Shown piece by piece: positions 53,506 through 62,400 of a stretch of 64,000 nucleotides of DNA; position 1 is the first letter of the stretch, and each line of letters begins with the position of its first letter. Origin of the DNA: JBCDHN01 sp965224535 (GTDB lineage Bacteria; Verrucomicrobiota; Verrucomicrobiia; Verrucomicrobiales; DEV007); contig CBDCZR010000032.1 in assembly GCA_965224535.1 (NCBI GenBank), positions 62,001 through 126,000 of the forward strand. The letters run 5' to 3'. Under the pieces are notes generated by a model, which did not search any database, had not been told where the DNA came from, and was given only the letters and a program-made list of their open reading frames with translations. Made by a program: the position numbers and the translations under genes.

Positions 53506-54935
53506 AAAGCCTCGGATTTCTCCTCCTGGCGCAAGTTTTCGCGCTTTTTTCCGCCCTGGCGCAAGACCGGCCCAACGTGCTGCTGATCACCGCGGACGAC
53601 CTGGGATTGCAACTCTCCTGCTACGGCGATCCCATCGCGAAAACGCCAAATTTGGATCGGCTGGCGGCCCGCTCGGTTCGTTTCCGCACTGCCTACGTAA
53701 GCCAGGCATCGTGCAGCCCCTCGCGCTCCACCATGTTCACCGGGCTTTATCCCCACGGCAACGGGCACTACGGATTGGCCAACGCAAACGTGGGTTTTCG
53801 CGTGCACGAGCACCTGATCGGCCGGCTCCTGCCCAACGTGCTCAAGCAAGCCGGCTACCGCACGGGAATCATCGGCAAACTGCACGTGACCCCGGAGAAA
53901 CGCTTCGCGTTCGACATGCGCTCCGGCGACGGGTTCGGCACACGCGACGTTCGGCAGCAGGTGAAAACCGCGCGTGAATTCATCGGCTCGGAAGACGGCG
54001 CGCCGTGGTTTTTGATGTTCAACCTCTTCGATCCGCACGTTGCCCGCAAGCGACTCAAAGACGGCAGCAGAGGCCCGCAGTTTTTCCCGAACCAGGTCAA
54101 AGGGCTGCCGGAAAACGTCATCAGCGCGGACGACGTTTCGCCCTGGCCGTGGCAAGGCATCGACGCCCCGGAACAGCGCCAAAAGATCGCTGGCTACTAC
54201 AATTGCGTGCATCGCATCGACGCGGCCATCGGCATGCTGATGGAGGCGCTGGAAGAAACGCAGCACGGCAGCGACACCGTGATTTTGTTTCTCGGCGATC
54301 ACGGTCCACCCTTCACCCGCGGCAAAACCTCGTGCTACGAAGCGGGGCTGCGCGTGCCGTTTTTGGCGCATTGGCCGGGCGTCTCCGAGCCCCACGTCTC
54401 CGAGCGGCTGGTGGGAAGCGTGGATATTTACCCCACCATCCTCGACGCCGCGGAAATCGAGCCTGCCGCCGGGCTTCACGGCCGTTCCCTGCGTCCGGTG
54501 CTGAAGCCTGACAAAGCCACCAACTGGCGCGACACGCTGGTCGCGGAATTTCACTTTCACGGCGCCAATCCCTTTTTCCCGCGCCGCGCCATCACCGACG
54601 GCCGCTACAAGTTGATCCACAATCTCCTCGCCGGCGAAGCCAAACCCAGCAACAGCGTCGATGGCGACAGCGCCTGGGACCTCGCGCAAGCGCTGCCCGA
54701 AGCTCATCCCGCCCGGCGAGCCATGAACCGGCTCGCCGACCCGCCGGAGTGGGAATTCTACGATTTGCAGGCCGATCCGGTCGAATTCCACAACCGCGCC
54801 GGCGACGAAACTCTGGGCGAGGCGGAAACCCGGCTGCGGTCGAAATTGGCGGCGTGGCAGGAAAAAACCGGCGACCGGTTTGGCGATCCTGCGTTTCGCG
54901 ACGAGGTGCAGAAACGGCACCGGTTGGCGAAATAG
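53502..54935 (+). CDS. Secreted sulfatase (Cys-type)
   Basis: This is a 477-residue protein with a signal peptide (LLLAQVFALFSALAQ). The sulfatase motifs are NVLLITADDLGLQLSCYGDP, formylglycine site Cys71-S-P-S-R, then GKLHVTPEKRF (the GKWH position reads GKLH), and FLGDHGPPFTRGKTSCYEAG. The Lys and His of the GKWH motif are kept, and only Trp is changed. It is related to heparan N-sulfatase-type enzymes by the SCYGDP and GDHGPPF wording, but the substrate is not certain. It is coupled to the large fusion gene upstream through an ATGA overlap. Confidence 0.92.
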   Translation: MKSLGFLLLAQVFALFSALAQDRPNVLLITADDLGLQLSCYGDPIAKTPNLDRLAARSVRFRTAYVSQASCSPSRSTMFTGLYPHGNGHYGLANANVGFRVHEHLIGRLLPNVLKQAGYRTGIIGKLHVTPEKRFAFDMRSGDGFGTRDVRQQVKTAREFIGSEDGAPWFLMFNLFDPHVARKRLKDGSRGPQFFPNQVKGLPENVISADDVSPWPWQGIDAPEQRQKIAGYYNCVHRIDAAIGMLMEALEETQHGSDTVILFLGDHGPPFTRGKTSCYEAGLRVPFLAHWPGVSEPHVSERLVGSVDIYPTILDAAEIEPAAGLHGRSLRPVLKPDKATNWRDTLVAEFHFHGANPFFPRRAITDGRYKLIHNLLAGEAKPSNSVDGDSAWDLAQALPEAHPARRAMNRLADPPEWEFYDLQADPVEFHNRAGDETLGEAETRLRSKLAAWQEKTGDRFGDPAFRDEVQKRHRLAK

Positions 54936-54958
54936 AAGGCGGCGCGATTCCCAGAAAC

Positions 54959-56083
54959 CTAAGCCGGATCGCCTTCCACCCCCGCTTTTTCCATCGCGAT
55001 TTCCTTGAGCCCGGTTTGGATGAAACCGAGCACGATGATCCAGGCGATCAGCCCGATTCCAACGAATTTCAAAATCGCGGGCCAGGGCGAGTTCCAGGCC
55101 ATGTGCAGCAGCACTGCGATGACGAAAACGCGCAAAAAATTGGGGTGAAGCAGGTAACCGAGCCGAAATCGCCGCCCGCGCTTCACGCGCCACAGCGCCG
55201 CGCCGCACATGGCCGTCCAAACGATGTGCGCCAGGGGCGAAAGCACGCCTCGCGCGAAGATGACGTCGTAGACCTGCTGTTGGTTGGGCAGGGCCTGCAT
55301 CGCGTAACCCGCGGTTTCAAACGAAGCGAACCCCGTGCCCACCGCCGCGCCAAAAAGCAGCCCGTTGTGCGTGTAATCGAACCGCCGCTGCCCCACGACG
55401 AGCAGCAGCGCCAGCACCTTGCCGGTTTCCTCCACCAAACCGACGACCGACGCCCCCAACCAATCGTCCGCCGCGGTTCGCTGGGAAACGGAAAACAGGA
55501 AAAGCGAGGCCAGGATCGAAAGCACACCGCCCGCGAGCATGAGGCGCAAGACCTGGTAAACGGACACGTTTCGGCGCACGTTGACCTCAAAAAACAGGAT
55601 CAGCATGGCCATGGGCACGGCAAACGAGCCCACAATGATCAGCCCCGGAATGAGGTTGGGATTTCCGTTGCTGCGTTCGTAACCCTGCGTGAAGAGGAGG
55701 TAGAGCACTAACGCACCCATAAAAACGCGGAAAAACACCCACGGCCGCGGCCAACTGGTCTCGATTTCGTGCAACGGCGGCGTGGTGGCCGGGCTGCCCA
55801 GCGTGAAGTGGTCGTCGATCGCCTCCTGCGGGTGTTTGCGGAACACTTCGGAGAAAAACGCCCCCACGTTGAATCCGCGGATTTGCTCGACGCCGGCTGC
55901 TTCGGTGATTTTGCGAACCACGCTCTGGCTTAGCCCCAATTTTTCCTTCTCACCCGGCGGCGGAGGCGTGTGAGGCACGCGCGTGACTTCGCTGCAGTGC
56001 GGACACTTCACCGGCGCGCCGCGCAAGTTCCCCGGGGCTTGCAACTGGCCCTGACAATGATTGCAGGAGAAGAGGATGGACAC
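54959..56083 (-). CDS. PrsW-like membrane protease with N-terminal zinc ribbon
   Basis: This 374-residue protein begins at a GTG. A short zinc-ribbon-like segment at the start has CNHCQGQ and CPHCSEV, near residues 7-31. About eight hydrophobic segments follow from residue 110. The motifs GLVEETGKVLALLL and HIVWTAMCGAALW with the later VLLHMAWNSPWP match the PrsW family (a clan of membrane-embedded glutamic-type proteases involved in anti-sigma factor cleavage). No anti-sigma gene is nearby. The Cys-rich head with a membrane protease body is a frequent arrangement in PVC bacteria. Confidence 0.85.
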   Translation of the reverse strand: MSILFSCNHCQGQLQAPGNLRGAPVKCPHCSEVTRVPHTPPPPGEKEKLGLSQSVVRKITEAAGVEQIRGFNVGAFFSEVFRKHPQEAIDDHFTLGSPATTPPLHEIETSWPRPWVFFRVFMGALVLYLLFTQGYERSNGNPNLIPGLIIVGSFAVPMAMLILFFEVNVRRNVSVYQVLRLMLAGGVLSILASLFLFSVSQRTAADDWLGASVVGLVEETGKVLALLLVVGQRRFDYTHNGLLFGAAVGTGFASFETAGYAMQALPNQQQVYDVIFARGVLSPLAHIVWTAMCGAALWRVKRGRRFRLGYLLHPNFLRVFVIAVLLHMAWNSPWPAILKFVGIGLIAWIIVLGFIQTGLKEIAMEKAGVEGDPA

Positions 56084-56093
56084 GGGAGAGGGT

Positions 56094-56320
56094 AGCTTGA
56101 AACTCGAAATTCGAAACTTGAAACTCGAAATTCGAAACTCGAAATTCGAAATTCGAATCTCGATTTCCGGGTTCGAGCCGTAAAGCGGGAAACAGGCTCA
56201 TTCCCGCGGACGACGTATTCTCGATCAATCGGATTCGCGGGAACGCCCGAAAATTGGAACGCCAACCGCCCATCCACCCCGAATTCCAGTTTCGAAGTTC
56301 GGGTTTCGAATTTCGGATTT
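56094..56320. repeat. AT-rich tandem and inverted repeats
   Basis: Between the PrsW-like gene and the next minus-strand gene lie short repeats of GAAATTCGAAACTCGAA type (56094-56166), with inverted relatives near 56280-56320 (GTTTCGAATTTCGG). The 110 bases between hold no feature that I recognise. It is the whole spacer between the two genes. Confidence 0.75.
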
Positions 56321-56327
56321 CCAACCC

Positions 56328-57242
56328 TTATCCCAACCCAAAAACCCGATCCATGTTGGCAGAAATCTCCTTGAGCCGCGCCAAATCTCCACCACCAACC
56401 TCCGCGGCGCACCAGCCGTAAAAATTGATCTCTGTCAAGGCCTGGCGCACGTCGGCCCAATCCAGGTCGCCTTCGCCGATCTTCGTAAACTTGTCGGCTT
56501 TGCGGGAGAAGCCCTTGACGTCCAGCTTGATGATGCGCTTGCCCAGCGTGCGAATCCAATCCCCGGTGTTTCCGTATTTCCAGTGGTTGCCGATGTCGAA
56601 CTGCATCCCGACGAACGGCGAATTGAAGTCGTCGATGTAGCGCGCGAGCTTTTCCGCGTTTTGATCGGCCCCGCCGCCGTGATCGTAGTGAAAGTGGTTC
56701 CAAACGTTCTCCACGGCAATGGAAACGCCCAGTTCGGCCGCCAACGGCACCGCTTTGGAAATGTTTTCAATCGAGCGGGACCAGATTTCTTCCTCCGGGC
56801 CGTCTTTTCCGTGGCCGACGACGAGAAGCACCGTCGAACCGCCGACCGCCTTGGTTTCGCGCAACGCGCCGAGCAGGGTTTCCAGCGCCTTGGCGCGAAC
56901 GGCGGCATCGGGATCGGTGTGGCGAACCTGCCAATGCGCGGCGCAAACCGAGCCATCGACGGGCAGGCCGGATTCATCAATCGCGCGGCGCACTTCGTCC
57001 ACGTTGATACCGGGGCAGCCAAGTTCGATCGCGCCAAATCCGGCTTCCTTCGCAGCTTTGAAGCGCTCGGTCATCGTGTTGCCGGCTTTGGAGGCCATCC
57101 CAATTTTGAGCGTCTTGAAAAGTCGGCCCGCGAGCGGGTAACTTCCCACGGTTTCTTGGGCGAAGGCGGGAGCCGCCAAGACGGCAGGAACGGTTTGCAG
57201 GAGACGGCGGCGAGAGATTGTGGAGGTGGCTGGCGGTTTCAT
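56328..57242 (-). CDS. Sugar phosphate isomerase/epimerase-like protein, Tat-exported
   Basis: This 304-residue protein has a Tat signal (ISRRRLLQTVPAVLAAPAFA). A xylose-isomerase-like TIM barrel follows. Typical phrases are FGAIELGCPGINVDEVRRAI, VSIAVENVWNHFHYDHGG (metal-ligand Glu and His) and FVGMQFDIGNHWKYGN (metal-ligand Asp and His), with a final WCAAEVGGGD. Family members isomerise or epimerise sugars using divalent metal. Many PVC genomes export them in place of cytosolic forms. The substrate is unknown. No operon partner lies close on the same strand except the PrsW-like gene, 244 bases downstream. Confidence 0.9.
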   Translation of the reverse strand: MKPPATSTISRRRLLQTVPAVLAAPAFAQETVGSYPLAGRLFKTLKIGMASKAGNTMTERFKAAKEAGFGAIELGCPGINVDEVRRAIDESGLPVDGSVCAAHWQVRHTDPDAAVRAKALETLLGALRETKAVGGSTVLLVVGHGKDGPEEEIWSRSIENISKAVPLAAELGVSIAVENVWNHFHYDHGGGADQNAEKLARYIDDFNSPFVGMQFDIGNHWKYGNTGDWIRTLGKRIIKLDVKGFSRKADKFTKIGEGDLDWADVRQALTEINFYGWCAAEVGGGDLARLKEISANMDRVFGLG

Positions 57243-57357
57243 GAGATTTGCCGCTTAGCCTGAGACCGCCTGCGCTGCGAATCAACGATTTTTGAGGCGA
57301 AAACTAAGCAAGGCAGCCGGAGACCTTGCCGAATCGGCGCCCCTACCTCTGCTGGCA

Positions 57358-57385
57358 TTGACCTTCCGCCCTGAGAGCGTAGGCT
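57358..57385 (+). promoter_or_regulatory. Candidate promoter
   Basis: TTGACC at 57358-57363, a 16-base spacer and TAGGCT at 57380-57385 lie 29 bases before the ATG at 57415. The spacing is the same as in other promoter candidates of this window. Confidence 0.45.
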
Positions 57386-57414
57386 GCTCCCGTCCAGCCG
57401 TAGCGATTTTTCAA

Positions 57415-57795
57415 ATGAAAGCCACAATCAGCCTCGGTCTCTTCCTCACACTCTCGATGCTGGCGGTTGGGATTTCCTGGTCCCGATGGGACGGCTCGAG
57501 CGAGGAACGCACGAACCTGTTGTCGGAAATCGCGAAACTGCAATTGGAAGCCGCCAAATTGGACCTCGAATCTGCGGCGATCGAACAGGCCGCAGGATTG
57601 CTGAACTGGGAATTGCGTCAACTGAAGAAGCGCCTCGGCAAAACTCCCCAGGTTGTTGAGTGGGATCCACAGACAACCAAAGAGTTGAGGAAGTGGAATG
57701 AGCAAATGCGCCAACTCGCCGATAGCCTGGAACGCGAAGGAAAATGGCGGAGGCGGAGCAAACTCGTGCTGAAATCGAAAGATTCGTTTTCGTGA
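57415..57795 (+). CDS. Hypothetical exported coiled-coil protein
   Basis: This 126-residue protein has a hydrophobic N-terminus (ATISLGLFLTLSMLAVGISW), either signal or anchor, then a long helical stretch with heptad-like Leu and Ala (LLSEIAKLQLEAAKLDLESA, WELRQLKKRL). Its last 20 residues overlap another open frame that also encodes a coiled coil (57744-57977). Either there are two overlapping genes, or a frameshift near 57744 divides one coiled-coil protein of about 185 residues. A promoter-like site lies upstream. No family was recognised. Confidence 0.55.
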   Translation: MKATISLGLFLTLSMLAVGISWSRWDGSSEERTNLLSEIAKLQLEAAKLDLESAAIEQAAGLLNWELRQLKKRLGKTPQVVEWDPQTTKELRKWNEQMRQLADSLEREGKWRRRSKLVLKSKDSFS

Positions 57796-57977
57796 TCAAC
57801 GAAGCGGACATCAGCCACGATATTGCGATTCTGCAGTCCAAAACATCCGAGCAGGAATCAGATTTGGTGGACTTGAAAAACCAACTGGCGATCCTTGAGG
57901 CCAAAAAGAAAGCCGTCCGGCAGGAATCGGCAAAAATCCAAGCTCAGGTGGATGCATTGCCGAAGCGCCCTTGGTGA
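57744..57977 (+). CDS. Short coiled-coil protein, or second half of the preceding gene
   Basis: This 77-residue frame is rich in Glu, Gln and Ala (MAEAEQTRAEIERFVFVI, then EQESDLVDLKNQLAILEAKK) and predicts one long helix. It overlaps the end of the previous coiled-coil gene in another frame by 52 bases. The ATG is available but no ribosome binding site is evident, so it could also be the true continuation of the upstream protein after an indel. Function unknown. Confidence 0.45.
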   Translation: MAEAEQTRAEIERFVFVINEADISHDIAILQSKTSEQESDLVDLKNQLAILEAKKKAVRQESAKIQAQVDALPKRPW

Positions 57978-57988
57978 AGTCGGTTCGC

Positions 57989-58016
57989 TTGATTCCCGCC
58001 ACGAGCGCCCTATCTT
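57989..58016 (+). promoter_or_regulatory. Probable promoter of lysA
   Basis: TTGATT at 57989-57994, a 16-base spacer and TATCTT at 58011-58016 stand 15 bases before the lysA ATG at 58032. This leaves almost no leader, so the transcript would start very close to the start codon. Confidence 0.5.
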
Positions 58017-58031
58017 CGAGCCCTCACCACC

Positions 58032-59324
58032 ATGCACTCCTTTCACTACCGCGACGGCCATTTGCACGCTGAAAACGTGGATCTCCAGCAACTGGCCGGC
58101 GAACACGGCACCCCCCTCTACGTCTACAGCGCCGGGACCATCCGCGATCACTATCAGCGGCTGGATTCGGCCCTCGGCGAGCTGGATCACCTCATTTGTT
58201 ATGCCACCAAGGCCAATTCCAACCTGGCGGTGCTCGGTTTGCTGGCCAAACTCGGCTCCGGCTTCGACATCGTCTCCGGCGGCGAGCTGTTTCGCGTGAA
58301 AAAGGCGGGCGGCGACCCCGGAAAGTGCACGTTCGCGGGCGTCGGCAAAACGCGGGCGGAAATCGAGTTCGCGCTCGACGAGGGCATCTACTGCTTCAAC
58401 GCCGAATCCGAGGCAGAGGTGCGCTACATCAGCGACGTAGCCGGCGAACTTGGAAAAACCGCGCCCGTGGCCCTGCGCGTCAATCCTAACGTTGATGCCA
58501 AGACGCACAAATACATCTCCACCGGCAAAAGCGAGGATAAATTCGGCATCGACTTCGACGTCATCGCTGCCGCCTACCAACGCACCCAAAACCTGCCGAA
58601 CGTCCGGATTCGCGGCTTGCAGATGCACATCGGCTCCCAGCTCACCAGCATCGATCCCTTCATCGAGGCGGTCGAAAAAGTTGCGCCTTTGGCCGCCGAA
58701 TTGAAGGAGAGCCACGGGATCGAATTTTGGAGCATCGGCGGCGGAATTGGCATCATCTACCAGAATTCCCTGGCCAGCGGAGATCTGGCCTGGTGGAACG
58801 GGCAGGAAGGCGAAACCAAGCCGCTGACAATCGAAAGATACGCGGAGAGCCTGGTGCCGAAAATTCGCGATTTGGGGCTAAAAATCGTCGTCGAACCCGG
58901 CCGCTACGTGGTTGGCAACGCCGGGGTCATGATTTCCCGGGTCATTTTCGAAAAACGCGGCTCTGCCAAGGTCTTCCAAATCGTCGATGCCGGCATGAAC
59001 GACTTGATTCGGCCCGCGCTCTACCAGGGCCATCACGACATCGTGCCGCTGATCGAGCCGAAAAACGGCGAAACGGAAAAAATCGACGTGGTGGGTCCCG
59101 TTTGCGAAAGTGGCGATTTTTTCGCGCAGGATCGCGAGTTGCCCAAACTCAGCCAGGGCGACTACATCGCGCTGATGAGCAGCGGCGCCTATGGATTCGT
59201 CATGGCCTCCAACTACAACTCGCGTCCGTTTCCCCCGGAGATTTTGGTCGATGGCGATGAGGCGCGCGTGATTCGCAAGCGGCAAACGTTCGAGGATTTG
59301 ATCGCAGGTGAGGTGGCTCCGTAG
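58032..59324 (+). CDS. lysA: Diaminopimelate decarboxylase
   Basis: This 430-residue pyridoxal-phosphate enzyme makes lysine from meso-diaminopimelate. The cofactor lysine is in ICYATKANSNLAVL (near residue 57), the substrate-site HIGSQL is present, the glycine loop reads IGGGIGII, and the dimer-interface VVEPGRYVVGNAG and PVCESGDFFAQD (catalytic Cys) follow. The N-terminus MHSFHYRDGHLHAEN is normal. It stands alone behind its own promoter and faces the adhesin-like gene on the other strand. The 84 bases between the two genes contain no obvious terminator. Confidence 0.97.
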   Translation: MHSFHYRDGHLHAENVDLQQLAGEHGTPLYVYSAGTIRDHYQRLDSALGELDHLICYATKANSNLAVLGLLAKLGSGFDIVSGGELFRVKKAGGDPGKCTFAGVGKTRAEIEFALDEGIYCFNAESEAEVRYISDVAGELGKTAPVALRVNPNVDAKTHKYISTGKSEDKFGIDFDVIAAAYQRTQNLPNVRIRGLQMHIGSQLTSIDPFIEAVEKVAPLAAELKESHGIEFWSIGGGIGIIYQNSLASGDLAWWNGQEGETKPLTIERYAESLVPKIRDLGLKIVVEPGRYVVGNAGVMISRVIFEKRGSAKVFQIVDAGMNDLIRPALYQGHHDIVPLIEPKNGETEKIDVVGPVCESGDFFAQDRELPKLSQGDYIALMSSGAYGFVMASNYNSRPFPPEILVDGDEARVIRKRQTFEDLIAGEVAP

Positions 59325-59408
59325 AATTGGCCTGCTGGAGCTGTAGAGCGACCGGCGATCTGGAGAAGCTACGCAAAACGCGCTGGAAAATTATTCCCGC
59401 GCCGTTCC

Positions 59409-62400
59409 CTACTCCCCACCGCCATCCAGCTTCTGCAGCGCCACGTCAACATCGCTGGTGTCAATAATCTGACCGAAAACGTCGTCGAAATTCACGTTAT
59501 CGGTCAACCCATCGGCGATCACGCTGCCGTTGAAGAAACCCACCGCCGCCGGCGGCAACACCGCTCCCTCAAACTGATGCGTCACCGGGTATTCCTGGAT
59601 CGTCACCGTGTAACTGCGGTTGCTTTCCAACTCCGCGCCGGCAAACGCCGCGGTCCAGTGCCCGGAGCCATCCACCATCACCGTCTCCGTGCGCGTGAAT
59701 CCGCTGATCTCGTCGTGCAGGGTCACCACGATCGTCGAATACGCGTCCGCGGTGCCGGCAAAAAACGGGGTCAATGTGCTGTTGAGCGGCAGGCCGCCAA
59801 TATCATAGCGATCGAAGTCGTCGAAGCCCAAACCAGGCTCGCCCAACCCTAACCGGTCAACTCGGAAGCCGCCGAAGAATTGCGAGCCGCCGCCAAAGGG
59901 GCTGTAGGCGCCCAGGTGGCGGAAGGCATTGAAGATGCCGGCCAGGCGCGGGGAGTCGATGCCCAGCACGCCGTCACCTTCGCCTTCAGTTCCGCCGCCG
60001 TTTTCGGAGCCGTCCGAGCCAAATCCGTCGCCTAACACGCCATCCTCGCCAAATCGGCTGGGCGGCGCTTCGCCGGGATCGAGATCGCGCTGTTGCTCGA
60101 TGGTGCTGAAGATGAAGTTGCTGCGGATGGTGCCGTCGAACACAACGACGAAGAACGAGCGCGGGCCCGCCGTGGGGTCGACCCGGCGGATGTTGTCGTA
60201 AACCACGCTGCGCAGCGCTTCTTGCATGGCCGCGGCGGTCACCCCGCCATCGGTGGTGGTGAAGATGAGCGAGCCGGTGGTCGGGTCCCATTCCACGCTG
60301 ATGCCTTGGGGCAACACGGTGGCGTAGATGAGGTCTTCGCTCGGCACGTAGCCGCCGGTGAAGCGGATGATGGCACCGGTGATGAGGTTGGCTTGCTCGA
60401 TGACGAGGTTCGGGAAAATCGCGATCGGGCCCGCTCCTTCCGGATGCACGGTGCTGACGCCGCCGGTCAGAACCGGCTGCACGTTGTCGCCCTCGATGCT
60501 GCTGAAGGCCACGCCTTGCAGCCCGGAAAAGGCGTTGAATTCCCACACGCCGCTGCCCGGGACGCCGGCCGGGTTCAGGTTCCCGTTTGCACCCACGATG
60601 TTGAGCACGTCACCCGGCAGCGTGGTCGGCGCCGCGCCGGCGATCATGAACGAGGTGGTTCTGCTAGGGGTGATGTTGAAGGTGTCGGCCTCCGCGCCGC
60701 CGGTGATGCGCGTGCCGGCCTGGCCCAACGGAGCGGTGGCCGCAAACGGCGTGGTGCTGGTGGAAATGGACCCTAACACATTCGCCGTTCCGCCGGTTCC
60801 GGGCGCTTCACCCACATCGCCGGCATCGATGCGCACATCGACCGAGGCGGCGGTGATGCTGCCGCCGGCGGCCAGGGTAAAGTCGTCCTCCGCGGTGAGG
60901 CTGACGGCGCCGCCAGCGTCGATGTCCGTGCCCGGGCCGATGACGATGTCGCCGGTCGTCGCGATCACGTTGAGGTTGCCGCCGGTGGTCGTGTCCTTGA
61001 ATCGAACCGTGCCGGTGTTGACGGCGGTGGCGTTGCCGCCCGCGGTCAGGCCGATGAATCCGGCCACGTCCAGTTGATCCAGCACAATGTTGGTGGTGGT
61101 TTCAACGCAGGCGTTGCCGCCCACGCTGATGGTTCCGCTGTCGGTCACGTTGCCGCCGGCGAGCACGTCCAGGTTTCCGGCGATGTTGGAGGCGCCCAAA
61201 TTCAGCGCGTTTTGGTCGACCAAATTCACGTTGCCGGCGCTGACGATGGAGACCGGGCCGGTGAAATCGTTGGTGGGCGTGTCCAGGGTGATGTTGCCAC
61301 CATTTGCGTCCAGCGTCGTGGAGCCGTTCACGTCCACCGTTCCGCTGTCGGTGATTTGGGTGGCGTCGACATTGAGATTGCCGTTGACGTTGGAATCGCC
61401 CAAATCGATCGCGTTTTGGTCCACCAAGGTGACGTTGCCGCCGCTGACGATGGAAACCGGGCCGGTGAAGTCATTGGTGGCGGTGTCCAGGGTGATGGGG
61501 TTGCCGTTGGCGTCGAGCGTGGTGGAGCCATTCACATCTAGCGTGCCGGAATCCGTGATCGCTCCGCCGGCATCGACGTTCAGGTTGCCGCTGACGTTAG
61601 AATTACCCAAATCGATCGCGTTTTGGTCCACCAACGTCACGTCGCCGCCGCTCACGATCGAAACCGCGCCGGTGAAGTCGTTACCCGCATTGTCCAGCGC
61701 GATATCATTGCCATTGGCGTCCAACGTGGTCGAACCTTCCACGTCCACTCGACCAGCGCCCGTGTCGGAAATGGTTCCACCAGGACCGCCGTTGGCGTTG
61801 GTATCGATGTTCGCATCGCCACCAACCGCAACCGTGCCGGTTACCTCCACACTGCCCGCGGTATCGACATCCAGATTCCCCGCGGTGTTGACGTTGCCCA
61901 AGATAAGTTCGTTCTGATCGTCTAGCGCTACGTTCGCCGCGTTGGTAACATTTACCACCCCGGTAAAATCGTTGTTCGCGTTGTCCAGAGCTACGTTTTG
62001 ATCTCCAGCATCCAGCGTGGTGGCGCCTTCTATGTCCAGAACGCCCGCGCCAGTGTCGGCAATCGTTCCGCCGGTGCTGCCACCGTTGGCGTTGGCATCG
62101 ATATTCGCGCTTCCGTCAACGTTCACCGTTCCCGTAACGGTCACATTACCGCCGGAATCGACATCCAAATTGCCGGTTGCGGCGATATTACCAAGGTTGA
62201 TCGCGTTTTTGTCATCCAACGTCACGTTGGTGGCATTGGTGACGTTGACCGGACCCGTGAAGTCGTTGGCCGTGGTGTCCAGGATGACGTCGTTGCCGTT
62301 GGCATCCAGGTCAGTCGTGCCGCCCACCTCAACCGTGCCGGTATCAGTGATGTCTCCACCCGCGGTCACGTCCAGGTTTCCGGCCACGGCGGTATCTTTC

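Noticed and set aside
53475..55220. 581-codon minus-strand reading frame
   Set aside because: It covers the sulfatase at 53502-54935 in antisense and has no recognisable motif; the sulfatase motifs are unambiguous.
54749..55711. 320-codon plus-strand reading frame
   Set aside because: It is antisense to the PrsW-like gene, which has clear hydrophobic segments and motifs.
61087..61917. Repetitive plus-strand frames opposite the adhesin
   Set aside because: Their repeats merely mirror the repeats of the minus-strand protein, which continues without a stop for over 4.5 kb.
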